Of a stretch of 47,707 nt of DNA, positions 33,019-40,792 are shown one piece after another. The DNA comes from a virus. The DNA lies in IMG/VR virus record IMGVR_UViG_3300046513_000234, positions 1-47,707 of that record; one strand, written 5' to 3'. Made by a program: the position numbers and the translations under genes. The stretch's first letter is position 1; each line of letters starts with the position of its first letter. The notes under the pieces were generated by a model. The model searched no databases. It saw only the letters and a program-made list of their open reading frames with translations, and was not told where the DNA came from.

Positions 33019-35277
33019 ATGAGTTGGTATCGAAGCGGCACGGTATCGGTGGTCGCCGGCAGCAAGGTAGTAGCAGGGACCGGGACGGACTTCATCACTT
33101 ACGTTACACCGGGCGCCATCTTCTTCGGACCGGATGGCCGGGCCTATGAAGTGGACACGATCACGGCGGCGGGCAGCATGTCGCTGGTGACGCCGTACGC
33201 CGGCGCAGCGGCGAACAACGCCGCCTATTCCGTGGCGCCCACGCAGGCCTATATCGTCGCGCTGGCGCAGCAAGTGGCGTCGCTGCTGGGGACGTTCTCC
33301 GGATTCAGGGACGACTACCTCGCCGGCAACCTGGTCGGCGCCGGCCTGGAGCTGAAAGGCATTCTCGCATCGCCGGCGCAATTGCCGGCGGCAGGCAACA
33401 GCGACGGCGACGCCTATATGATCGCGGCGGTGCTGTACGTGTGGGCGAAGGGCGCCTGGCAGTTCGGTTCCATTCAGGGGCCGAAAGGCGATGTTGGTGA
33501 CGCCAACCCGCTCACGCTGCAGGCGGCCGTCGATGCGCAAGCTGCCCAGGTCGCCGCTGCTGCGTCTGCACTTTCCGCTTCCAACAGCGCGGCAACGGCA
33601 CTGACGTCGCAGACATCGGCGGCTGGTAGCGCAACGGCGGCGGCGGCCAATCTGGCCACCGCGCGCAATGCGTATTACGGTAGCTATACGGCCGATCCGG
33701 CGACACGTCCGGACGCATCAGCCCGTCAAGCGGGCGACCGCTATTACAACAGCGTCGCCAAGGAGGAGCGCACATTCAACGGCACGATCTGGTACGTTCC
33801 CAATCTGTCGGCTGCCGGTCTTGCCGCCCCAGGCGGGGGCGCGCAGGTTGGCAATACGCCGGCAGGCGGTGTTACTGCGGGGACGCAGCAGGGCGCGATC
33901 AACGAACTGGACGCCAAAAAGGCAGCTCTATCGCAGGTGCAGAACGGTAGCTATCTTGTCGGCGTAGCCAGCGGAAACGCGAACGCAATTACTCTTGCCC
34001 TCACACCAGCTTTCCCGACGCTAGCCCATGGCGCTGAAATTCGATTCAAGGCCCTCGGAGCCAACACGCTTACATCGGTCAGTTTGAAGGTCGATGCATC
34101 GGCGGCCGCTTATATGTCGCGTCCAGACGGAACGCCTCTTGCCATCGGCGACATTCCGTATGCGGGCTGCTGGGTGTACGTGGTCTACGATTCCGTGCTC
34201 GGTAAATGGGTGCTCCAGAATCCGGCGTTTCCCGTCAATACTGCGATCATTGCGAGCAGCATCAACGGTGGTGCGCTGTCTGGCATTCAGAATCGCATCA
34301 TTAACGGCGATATGTCTATCGACCAGCGCAACGCTGGGGCCGCAGTTACGCTTGCCGTCAACGGTTCCGCTTACACGATAGACCGCTGGGGATTTCAGAA
34401 CGCCCGCACTAACGGCAGCACTCTGGTCATCCAGCGGGTGGCGGTGGCAAATCCGGTGATTAGTGGCATGGCGTACGCCCTCAAGATCACCAACACAACT
34501 GCTGGTGCCGTAGGAGCTTCTGATGCCGTGGCGCTATGGCAGGGTGTGGAGGGATTCAACACGGCAGACCTGCTGTGGGGCACTCCCGCTGCCAAACCTG
34601 TGACTGTGGCGTTCGCTGTTACCTCTAGCTTGGCCGGTAACTACGCAGTGGGAATTCGTGGTGGTGGCGGAGCTGGCCGTAGCTACGTCGCCCACGTCAA
34701 CGTGGCTTCGGCAAACGTGGAACAGATCGTGTCCGTCACAATCCCCGGCGACACTTCAGGCACTTGGGCCGTCGACAATCAACCCGGCCTGTGGCTGTCA
34801 GTTGACCTCGGCATTGGCAGCACATACAGCACAGCGTCGCTCGGCACTTGGCTTGCCGGGAACGCTTTCGGCAGTACCACTGGTGTAAAGCTGAGTACAG
34901 TTGCCGGGGCCACGCTCCAGATCACCGCTGTGCGGCTAGTACCCGGTACTGTGGTGCCGCCGATGGAGCCTTTGCCCTACAGCCAACGGCTTGCCATGTG
35001 CCACCGGTACTGCGAGGTGTCCGCTTCTCAAGAGAACCTGTTTTCCGGTAGCGTTGTAAATGGAGGGGCGTACTACTCCATTGTCAAGTTTGCGGCAGGC
35101 AGGATGCGGGCGGTGCCCACCATGACTTGGATTGACGGGGTTAATTTTAATTTCCCAGCAGGTGCCCCAGCAAGCGCCGGTACAGTCTCCGCCTCCGGCG
35201 CGCAGTGCTTTAAGACTGCCAATGGAGCAGGCACCGCTTATTTCACGTTCGGATTTATAGCCTCAGCGGAATTATAA
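33019..35277 (+). CDS. Tail fibre / receptor-binding protein
   Basis: 752 residues. The N-terminal attachment part is MSWYRSGTVSVVAGSKVVAG. A short collagen-like GPKGDVGD lies at about 155, then an Ala-rich coiled coil (about 165-225). The C-terminal half, from RIINGDMSIDQRNAGAAVT on, is a beta-rich, carbohydrate-binding-like head ending in PLPYSQRLAMCHRYCEVS, as seen in exchangeable phage fibre tips. Base composition drops from the N-terminal to the C-terminal half, suggesting tip replacement by recombination. Confidence 0.87.
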   Translation: MSWYRSGTVSVVAGSKVVAGTGTDFITYVTPGAIFFGPDGRAYEVDTITAAGSMSLVTPYAGAAANNAAYSVAPTQAYIVALAQQVASLLGTFSGFRDDYLAGNLVGAGLELKGILASPAQLPAAGNSDGDAYMIAAVLYVWAKGAWQFGSIQGPKGDVGDANPLTLQAAVDAQAAQVAAAASALSASNSAATALTSQTSAAGSATAAAANLATARNAYYGSYTADPATRPDASARQAGDRYYNSVAKEERTFNGTIWYVPNLSAAGLAAPGGGAQVGNTPAGGVTAGTQQGAINELDAKKAALSQVQNGSYLVGVASGNANAITLALTPAFPTLAHGAEIRFKALGANTLTSVSLKVDASAAAYMSRPDGTPLAIGDIPYAGCWVYVVYDSVLGKWVLQNPAFPVNTAIIASSINGGALSGIQNRIINGDMSIDQRNAGAAVTLAVNGSAYTIDRWGFQNARTNGSTLVIQRVAVANPVISGMAYALKITNTTAGAVGASDAVALWQGVEGFNTADLLWGTPAAKPVTVAFAVTSSLAGNYAVGIRGGGGAGRSYVAHVNVASANVEQIVSVTIPGDTSGTWAVDNQPGLWLSVDLGIGSTYSTASLGTWLAGNAFGSTTGVKLSTVAGATLQITAVRLVPGTVVPPMEPLPYSQRLAMCHRYCEVSASQENLFSGSVVNGGAYYSIVKFAAGRMRAVPTMTWIDGVNFNFPAGAPASAGTVSASGAQCFKTANGAGTAYFTFGFIASAEL

Positions 35278-35281
35278 GACC

Positions 35282-35737
35282 ATGTACACCTACAAACTAA
35301 GCAACTACGGCATCGTGCGCTCGGATGGTGCTTGTATCCCGTACGACTCAGCCAACACGGACTACGCTGCCTATCTGGCTTGGCTGGCGGCTGGTAATAC
35401 ACCGGCTCCCATTGAAGCGCCGGACGCCGCGACACTGCAGCGGCAGGGCGCTGTAGCCATTCAGCGGGCGATGGACTCCGTTGCGCAAACCCGTGGCTAC
35501 GATGACATCAAGAGCGCCTGCGCTTATGCCAGCCCAGCTCCGGTTGTTGACGATGGGTCGCCCCTGTTTGAGCGCTGCGAGCGCTTCCGTGCCGAAGGCA
35601 ACGCGCTACAGCAGTGGATGGCCCAGACCTGGGCCAAGGCCTACGACTACCTTGACCTGGTGGCGAAGGGCGAGGCGCCAATGCCAACCCCGGATGAGGC
35701 GGTGGCCATGATGCCGACCTTCAGCTGGCCGGACTAA
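35282..35737 (+). CDS. Tail fibre assembly-like protein
   Basis: 151 residues. The start region reads YGIVRSDGACIPYDSANTDY and the body DAATLQRQGAVAIQRAMDSV with YDDIKSACAYASP, like small proteins found directly behind tail fibre genes (DUF4376-like). It probably aids folding or attachment of the fibre. It is followed by a terminator. Confidence 0.65.
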   Translation: MYTYKLSNYGIVRSDGACIPYDSANTDYAAYLAWLAAGNTPAPIEAPDAATLQRQGAVAIQRAMDSVAQTRGYDDIKSACAYASPAPVVDDGSPLFERCERFRAEGNALQQWMAQTWAKAYDYLDLVAKGEAPMPTPDEAVAMMPTFSWPD

Positions 35738-35766
35738 TCGACAGTAAAGCTTTACCAACCACCACT

Positions 35767-35790
35767 ACCCGCCGCGTGCGGGTTTTTTTT
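35767..35790 (+). terminator. Terminator before the lysis genes
   Basis: ACCCGC pairs with GCGGGT around a 5-nt loop, followed by eight T. The lysis gene start codon lies immediately behind the T tract. Confidence 0.75.
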
Positions 35791-36237
35791 ATGACGAAAG
35801 TACCTATGCCAATCGAAACCACTGCCGCCGCCGGCGGCGCCCTGCTCAAATACTTCGGGGTGCCGGTCGCAGCCGGCGCTATCGCCACGTCGCTGGCCTT
35901 CATGTTCATGTGGCCCAAGACGGTCAAGGAGGCGTTCGTGCGCTTCCTGTGCACCATCCTGTCTTCCAGCATTCTCGGCCCGGTGCTCGTCGTCATGGTG
36001 CGCAGCTGGTGGCCCTCGCTGTTCGACGCCGCGCGCGACGTAGCCGTCATGTACGGCAGCGACCCGGCGCTCGGCTTCCTGTTCATCGCCGGCCCGCTGA
36101 TGGTCGTCGCCGGCCTGCCCGCCTGGTGGATCATCGGCGCCGCTGTCCGCTGGTTCGACAAGCGCAAGGACAAGGACATCGGCGAGCTGATGCAAGACGC
36201 GGCTGAGGCCGTCAAGGACGCGCGAGGCGCGCTGTGA
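35791..36237 (+). CDS. Holin-like membrane protein
   Basis: 148 residues with three likely membrane segments (about 13-37, 47-68, 88-112) and a charged C-terminus (RWFDKRKDKDIGELMQDAAE). This fits a class of phage holins. The start may be ATG 35791 or ATG 35806; neither has a strong Shine-Dalgarno and the upstream T tract belongs to a terminator. It stands directly before the endolysin with a GTGA overlap. Because the endolysin has a SAR anchor, the holin may act as a pinholin. Confidence 0.75.
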   Translation: MTKVPMPIETTAAAGGALLKYFGVPVAAGAIATSLAFMFMWPKTVKEAFVRFLCTILSSSILGPVLVVMVRSWWPSLFDAARDVAVMYGSDPALGFLFIAGPLMVVAGLPAWWIIGAAVRWFDKRKDKDIGELMQDAAEAVKDARGAL

Positions 36238-36761
36238 GGAACCCACTTAACCGAACTGGCCTGACGCTGGTCAGCGCCGCTTTGGTGGCGGTGCTGTCGC
36301 AGTTGGAGGGCACGCGTTATGTGCCCTATGAGGACATTGTCAATGTCTGGACCGTTTGTCAGGGTTACGCCGGCAAGGATGTGATCCGCAACAAGGTCTA
36401 CACGCCAGCCGAGTGCAAGGCATTGACCGAGTCGCAGCTGGCGGCGAAGGGCGCAGGGGTCTTGCGCTGCGCGACCGTGGCGTTGACGCAGAACGAATAC
36501 GACGCGTACACGCTGTTTTCGTACAACGTGGGAACGGCAGCCTTTTGCGGATCGTCGCTGCTAAAGAAGCTGAACCAGGGCGACCACGTTGGCGCCTGCA
36601 ATGGTCTGCTGGCCTGGGACCATGCGGGTGGCAAGCAGGTTCCCGGCCTGCACAAGCGGCGCGAGTTCGAGCGCCGGATCTGCCTGGGCGAGTTGCCGCT
36701 GGCCAGCGCCGGCGGGGTGATCACCTACACATGGAGAAGCGCCAATGATCTGCAAGCTTGA
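36234..36761 (+). CDS. SAR endolysin, GH24 lysozyme
   Basis: 175 residues. It starts GTG in the holin stop overlap. Residues 8-23 (TGLTLVSAALVAVLSQ) form a weakly hydrophobic signal-anchor-release segment. The catalytic triad Glu25, Asp34, Thr40 has the E-8aa-D-5aa-T spacing of phage 21-type lysozymes. The motif after Thr is VCQGYAG instead of the common GYGHT. Cys42 next to the triad, with further cysteines, could form disulfides that hold the enzyme inactive until release. It cleaves peptidoglycan in the periplasm. Confidence 0.88.
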   Translation: MRNPLNRTGLTLVSAALVAVLSQLEGTRYVPYEDIVNVWTVCQGYAGKDVIRNKVYTPAECKALTESQLAAKGAGVLRCATVALTQNEYDAYTLFSYNVGTAAFCGSSLLKKLNQGDHVGACNGLLAWDHAGGKQVPGLHKRREFERRICLGELPLASAGGVITYTWRSANDLQA

Positions 36762-37272
36762 GGGCATATTGCTGCCCACCTGGGCGCGCTGGCTGGTGTA
36801 CTCGCTGATGGCCGCGGTGCTGCTGTGCCTGGGTGAAATGGACGGTGAGCGCCGGGCTGGCCAGCGTCACATCGAGTATGTCACCGCGCAAGCGGCGCGA
36901 ACGGTTGCCATCGGCCAGGCGCAAACAAAGGTCGTGATCCAAACGGAAATCAAATACCGCGACCGCATCCAGAAAATTTATCTGAAGGGAGAAGAAATTG
37001 AAAAACAAGTACCGGTCTATGTCACGGCCGCTGACAGTGCTGTGTATGGCGTTAATGCTGGCTTCGTGCGCGCATACAACGCCGCCTGGTCAGGTGACGA
37101 TCCCGGATCTGCCGCCGACACTGACCGAGAACCCGCCGGCATTCCGCTTGCTGATATCGCCGAAGCCGACGCGCACAACGCCACCAGTTGCCGCGCCTGG
37201 CGTGAGCAAGCCATCGGCCTGAGGGAGTTTTACGGCAACTTGAAAGCGGCAACCGATCACGCGGAGCCGTAG
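36745..37272 (+). CDS. Rz: i-spanin, Rz-like
   Basis: 175 residues. An N-terminal membrane anchor (about 13-32: ARWLVYSLMAAVLLCLG) is followed by a periplasmic helical region with QAQTKVVIQTEIKYRDRIQ and a long C-terminal part. It overlaps the endolysin by 17 bases and contains the Rz1 gene in another frame. Together they fuse inner and outer membranes in the last step of lysis. Confidence 0.82.
   Translation: MICKLEGILLPTWARWLVYSLMAAVLLCLGEMDGERRAGQRHIEYVTAQAARTVAIGQAQTKVVIQTEIKYRDRIQKIYLKGEEIEKQVPVYVTAADSAVYGVNAGFVRAYNAAWSGDDPGSAADTDREPAGIPLADIAEADAHNATSCRAWREQAIGLREFYGNLKAATDHAEP
36998..37222 (+). CDS. Rz1: o-spanin lipoprotein, Rz1-like (embedded)
   Basis: 74 residues fully inside Rz in another reading frame. 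The lipoprotein signal has lipobox LASC with Cys24 as lipid site, then a short Pro/Thr-rich mature part (PPGQVTIPDLPPTLTENPP), typical of Rz1. The start is TTG with AAGGGAG about 7 bases upstream; an ATG at 37019 would also keep the signal peptide. Confidence 0.82.
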   Translation: MKNKYRSMSRPLTVLCMALMLASCAHTTPPGQVTIPDLPPTLTENPPAFRLLISPKPTRTTPPVAAPGVSKPSA

Positions 37273-37288
37273 CGGTAAAAGACAGAGC

Positions 37289-37322
37289 GCCCGCCCGGGT
37301 TGCGCAAACAACCTGGGCGGGC
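37289..37322. terminator. Long GC-rich hairpin behind the spanin genes
   Basis: A 13-bp stem (GCCCGCCCGGGTT with AACCTGGGCGGGC, one G-T pair) has an 8-nt loop but no T tract. It is either a weak terminator or an mRNA-stabilising structure at the end of the lysis unit. Confidence 0.5.
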
Positions 37323-37399
37323 CTCAATTCACTGTATAGGCCAGTAAACCAAGCAAGGCTCTGCCACCTTCCGGAAGGCGGCGAGAGTCTAGCATAAAT

Positions 37400-37411
37400 G
37401 TAAACGTTTAC
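37400..37411. promoter_or_regulatory. Palindromic operator candidate GTAAACGTTTAC
   Basis: A perfect 12-bp palindrome ends two bases before the methylase ATG, where the ribosome site should be. It may bind a repressor or hinder translation. No other copy was seen in the window. Confidence 0.45.
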
Positions 37412-37413
37412 CT

Positions 37414-38202
37414 ATGGCAATGCCTATTATTCCTTGGATCGGCGGCAAGCGACGCCTGGCCGACCGCATCATTCCTCAATTCCCCTCGCACACCTGCTAT
37501 GTCGAAGTGTTCGCCGGAGGAGCCGCGTTGTACTTCATGCGGCCGCCGGCCGAGGTGGAGGTCCTGAACGATATCAACGGCGAGCTGATCAATCTGTACC
37601 GGGTCGTCAAGAACCACCTGGAGGAGTTTGTCCGCCAGTTCAAGTACGCGCTGTCCAGCCGCGATGTGTTCAAGTGGTTGCAGGACACGCCGCCGCACAC
37701 GCTGACCGATATCCAGCGCGCGGCGCGCTTCTTCTATTTGCAGCAGCATGCATTCGGCGGCAAGGTCGATGGCCAGACGTGGGGAACTGCGACGACGGCG
37801 CCGCCAATCAACCTGCTGCGCATCGAGGAGAACCTGTCAGCGGCCCACTTGCGGCTGTCTAGCGCCTACATCGAGAACCTGGACTGGTACAAGTGCATGG
37901 AGCGCTACGACAGGCCCCATACTCTGTTTTATCTGGACCCGCCTTATTGGGAGACTGCCGGCTACGGCGTGGACTTCCCGCTCACTGAGTACGAGCGCAT
38001 GGCAGACCTCATGTCTCGACTCAAAGGGAAGGCCATTCTGAGCCTGAACGATCACCCAGATATCCGCCGCGTCTTCGCCCGCTTCCAGATGGATGCAACC
38101 GGCATCAACTATACGGTTGGCGGCGGTGGTAGGGCGGTGGAGCGCCAAGAGCTGATCATTTACAGCTGGGACAAAGAGGCCGAACCTGCTGGCCTCTTTT
38201 GA
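37414..38202 (+). CDS. DNA adenine methylase, D12 class (right copy)
   Basis: 262 residues, an N6-adenine methyltransferase. The AdoMet motif WIGGKRRLAD is at 8-17, VEVFAGGAALYF at 30-41, and catalytic DPPY at 175-178. It lacks the long region of the left-end methylase and is clearly a different subgroup. It is preceded by a palindrome instead of a Shine-Dalgarno. It is a late-end moron gene that may protect phage DNA from host restriction; the target site cannot be deduced. Confidence 0.9.
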   Translation: MAMPIIPWIGGKRRLADRIIPQFPSHTCYVEVFAGGAALYFMRPPAEVEVLNDINGELINLYRVVKNHLEEFVRQFKYALSSRDVFKWLQDTPPHTLTDIQRAARFFYLQQHAFGGKVDGQTWGTATTAPPINLLRIEENLSAAHLRLSSAYIENLDWYKCMERYDRPHTLFYLDPPYWETAGYGVDFPLTEYERMADLMSRLKGKAILSLNDHPDIRRVFARFQMDATGINYTVGGGGRAVERQELIIYSWDKEAEPAGLF

Positions 38203-38207
38203 TTGGG

Positions 38208-38223
38208 GTGCAGACGTCTGCAC
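38208..38223. repeat. 16-bp palindrome copy 6 (candidate parS-like site)
   Basis: GTGCAGACGTCTGCAC, perfect and the only copy outside a coding region: 5 bases behind the methylase stop, 190 bases from attR. Its non-coding position supports a DNA-level role. Confidence 0.78.
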
Positions 38224-38300
38224 GGCGGGTCTGTGCTGGATGGATGTGGCTGGTAGAATAGCTCTGCTAAACCGGGCGCTGGGTAGGCTGAGGCAAGAGT

Positions 38301-38319
38301 TTGGGTTAGAACTTGGGTT
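38301..38319 (+). repeat. Candidate integrase arm sites, right (two TTGGGTT repeats)
   Basis: TTGGGTT at 38301-38307 and 38313-38319, extended as TTGGGTTAG and TTGGGTTAA like two of the left-arm copies. They lie 95-113 bases inside attR. The remainder of 38224-38413 holds no gene. Confidence 0.55.
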
Positions 38320-38413
38320 AAGCGAGGGGAAAGAAGGGAGCTGTAGGGGGATGATAATTACGTAAGTCATTGTAAACATTCCCCCTTGCTCCCCTTGAGC
38401 CCTCCCGCAATGA

Positions 38414-38456
38414 GTTCATAGCCTATCGGGGGTTCGAATCCCCCTCTCTCCGCCAG
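38414..38456 (+). repeat. attR core (43-bp direct repeat, right copy)
   Basis: Exact match to 86-128. It is the original tRNA-Ser 3' end now displaced by the prophage, and it also forms the left boundary of the downstream island. Confidence 0.92.
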
Positions 38457-38491
38457 GAACAAGTAGTAAGACATCCAAAGATGTCCAGAGG

Positions 38492-38526
38492 CCCGCGATA
38501 CTCCCAGTGAGATCGCGGGTTTTTTG
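38492..38526 (+). terminator. Original tRNA-Ser terminator
   Basis: CCCGCGAT pairs with ATCGCGGG around a 12-nt loop, followed by six T. It lies shortly behind the displaced tRNA end and is close to the island integrase. Confidence 0.75.
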
Positions 38527-38566
38527 TTTCAGGAGCGCTTTTGGCGTCCATTGAAATCCAACAACT

Positions 38567-38619
38567 TTGTCGGTATGGTTGACGGTATCTACAAATACCG
38601 CCAAAACGGATACCGTCAC
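38567..38619. repeat. Island integrase arm-site cluster, left
   Basis: Four 12-mers: TTGTCGGTATGG and TTGACGGTATCT in tandem (38567-38590), then two reverse-strand versions TTGGCGGTATTT (38593-38604) and GTGACGGTATCC. They sit immediately before the integrase ATG and match the tandem pair at 46764-46787. They could serve both recombination and int autoregulation. Confidence 0.6.
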
Positions 38620-39882
38620 ATGCCGAAACTCGCAGTCCCTCTTACCGACATCCAACCCCGCACAGCGAAGCCAAAGGACAAGCCTTACAAGCTGTCGGAC
38701 GGCGGCGGCCTCTACCTCTTGGTCAATACCGACGGCGCGAAGTATTGGCGCATGGATTACCGGTATGGCGAAGCCCGTCGCACACTGGCCTTCGGCAAGT
38801 ATCCCGAGGTCACGCTCGCGGAAGCCCGCGACAAGCGCTTGGCGGCCCGCAAGCTGCTCGACCAGGGGACTGACCCCAGCCAGGATAAAAAGGAGCGCCA
38901 GCGCGAGCTGAGCGAGGCCAACGGCAACACGTTTGAAAAGCTGGCCCGCGAGTGGCACAGCAACAAGCTGCCGACGTGGAGCACCGCTACCGCACGCGAC
39001 ACGATACGGCGGCTGGAGATCGACATCTTTCCGCAGATCGGTTCCATGCCTATCGGCTCGGTCAAGCACCAGCACATGATCGCCGCATTGCGCAAGATCG
39101 AAAGCAGGGGCGCGCACGAGATCGCACACCGCATCAAGGCGACGTGCGCCCGCGTGTTCACCTACGCCAGCCAGCAGGGGATCGAGAACCGCAACCCGGC
39201 GGCGGACATGAAAGATGTGCTTAAGCCCGTCAAGGCAGGTCACTTCGCCGCCATCACGGCTGATGAACTGCCCGCCTTCCTGGCAGCGATGGACACGAAC
39301 TGCGCCCGCCTGTTCAAGCCAACCCGCATCGCCTTGCGTATGATGATGCTGGTCTTCGTGCGCACGTCCGAGTTGATCGAAACGCCTTGGAGCGAAATCG
39401 ACCTTGAGGCCGGGGAGTGGATCATTCCTTGGCACCGCATGAAGCGGGGCAAGCTGACCGTGAACCCTGATACGACCGACCACCACGTATGCCTCTCCTC
39501 GCAAGCGCTCGACCTGCTGCGTGAGCTGCACGCGCTGACCGGCGGCGGCAGGTATCTGTTCCCGAATCAGCGCGACCACGAAAAGCCCATGAGTAACGGC
39601 GCGATTTTGATGGCAATCAAGCGCATGGGCTACCAGAACCGCATGACCGGCCACGGCTTCCGTGCGCTCGCCATGTCTACAATCAAGGAGCGCTTGGGCT
39701 ACCGGCATGAGGTAGTAGACCGCCAGCTTGCGCACGCGCAGAAAGACAAAATAGCTGCGGCCTACGACCGGGCGCAGTTCTTGGCTGAGCGGCGCGTGAT
39801 GATGCAGGATTGGGCCAATTTCCTTGATGGAGTTGCTGCGGGCAAGGTCATCGTTGGCTCGTTTGGGAAGCGCGCAGCATGA
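38620..39882 (+). CDS. int: P4-type tyrosine integrase of the island
   Basis: 420 residues from the ATG at 38620. The N-terminal DUF4102-type arm domain begins with PLTDIQPRTAKPKDKPYKLSD and contains GGLYLLV. The catalytic domain has Arg in FVRTSELIETPW, the box HGFRALAMS and the nucleophile Tyr in AAYDRAQF after RQLAH. In-frame codons extend upstream to 38524, but they lie in the arm-repeat cluster, so the later start is preferred. It inserts elements at tRNA 3' ends and faces away from the tRNA, as usual for this family. Confidence 0.93.
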   Translation: MPKLAVPLTDIQPRTAKPKDKPYKLSDGGGLYLLVNTDGAKYWRMDYRYGEARRTLAFGKYPEVTLAEARDKRLAARKLLDQGTDPSQDKKERQRELSEANGNTFEKLAREWHSNKLPTWSTATARDTIRRLEIDIFPQIGSMPIGSVKHQHMIAALRKIESRGAHEIAHRIKATCARVFTYASQQGIENRNPAADMKDVLKPVKAGHFAAITADELPAFLAAMDTNCARLFKPTRIALRMMMLVFVRTSELIETPWSEIDLEAGEWIIPWHRMKRGKLTVNPDTTDHHVCLSSQALDLLRELHALTGGGRYLFPNQRDHEKPMSNGAILMAIKRMGYQNRMTGHGFRALAMSTIKERLGYRHEVVDRQLAHAQKDKIAAAYDRAQFLAERRVMMQDWANFLDGVAAGKVIVGSFGKRAA

Positions 39883-40454
39883 TAGCGCGGCAGCATCCGA
39901 CAAGTGCAATGGTAGTCGAGATGATCACGAAGCAGCCCAAGGCCGCCAGTGAGTATGACATCGGCGCAGAGGAACAATCATCAGAGGACTTCGATTCCGT
40001 CGTCTATCAGGCGTGGCTTGATTTAACCTCTAAGCCGCCACGGTTTCATGCGCTGCCCGATGATCCTCGCACAATCGAAGACCCTACGGAGCGGTTGCTA
40101 CGCCTTGGTCGCGAGAGTGTGAGCGGAAAAGCCCCAAGCGAGTTATTCCGGTTTCTCCTCAGTGAAACGAAGAATGGCGCTGGTTTGCCGCGTGTTACTA
40201 CAAGAGCAAAGATGACGGCGCAAAAACGACTGGATATTGCTAATGCCTTCAAAGACTTTCTACGTGGTCTTCCAGACCGAACGAATTTCAAGGACGCTAA
40301 GAGCAAGTTCCGCATTGAGATCGAACTTCGTGGGATCAATGGCCTGCGCCCAAGCGGCGCATCCGTGGATGACGCTCTCGCGGCGTATGACATCGAGTGG
40401 AACGCATACAGCATCGACGCAGCACGAAAGGGCGCGCGGGGAGAATCAAAGTAA
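39879..40454 (+). CDS. Island protein, unrecognised
   Basis: 191 residues, start ATGA overlapping the integrase stop. It is soluble and charged, with PRFHALPDDPRTIEDPTERL and LRGLPDRTNFKDAKSKF segments and no catalytic motif. The link to int suggests co-expression and a role in integration or element maintenance, but this is inferred. Confidence 0.65.
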   Translation: MIARQHPTSAMVVEMITKQPKAASEYDIGAEEQSSEDFDSVVYQAWLDLTSKPPRFHALPDDPRTIEDPTERLLRLGRESVSGKAPSELFRFLLSETKNGAGLPRVTTRAKMTAQKRLDIANAFKDFLRGLPDRTNFKDAKSKFRIEIELRGINGLRPSGASVDDALAAYDIEWNAYSIDAARKGARGESK

Positions 40455-40549
40455 TTCTTGAAGTGCGATTTCGTGTCGCATCTGGCAAACGGTTGTCTTT
40501 TACAGTTCTCACATACCGCACTGGCGGCTAACAAACTGTAAAGGACAAC

Positions 40550-40792
40550 ATGAACCACGTTATCCCGTTTCCTGCTTCGTTGAATTTCACGGCAGGAGAC
40601 ATCATGCTTCGCCTGCCGCAGGTCAAAGGCCGCACTGGTCTTGGTCGCTCCAGCATCTATGCAGGAGCAAAGGCAGGCACTTTCCCCGCACCCATCAAAC
40701 TTGGCGAACGTGCCGTAGGCTGGACGGCATCCAGCATTGATGCTTGGGTGCAGGCCCGCGTACAAGCCGCCGGTCAGCGGGAGGCCGCATGA
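40550..40792 (+). CDS. AlpA-family regulator / excisionase-like
   Basis: 80 residues. The MerR-like winged helix (LPQVKGRTGLGRSSIYAGAK, then GTFPAPIKLGERAVGW and SSIDAWV) is the AlpA signature. AAAGGA lies 5 bases before the ATG. AlpA proteins activate or assist excision of P4-integrase islands. It heads an operon with the three following genes. Confidence 0.88.
   Translation: MNHVIPFPASLNFTAGDIMLRLPQVKGRTGLGRSSIYAGAKAGTFPAPIKLGERAVGWTASSIDAWVQARVQAAGQREAA

Larger units (their letters stand above)
86..38456. mobile_element. Complete tailed prophage in tRNA-Ser
   Basis: The unit is bounded by two exact 43-bp direct repeats of the tRNA-Ser 3' end. It contains integrase and excisionase, a CI/Cro switch, replication, packaging, head, tail, lysis and cargo genes in normal lambdoid order. 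No large gap or disrupted structural gene is visible, so it looks functional. Head genes are lambda-like, the tail tip is of the gene-transfer-agent type, and the morphology is probably siphovirus. Integrase faces the left end. Confidence 0.93.
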
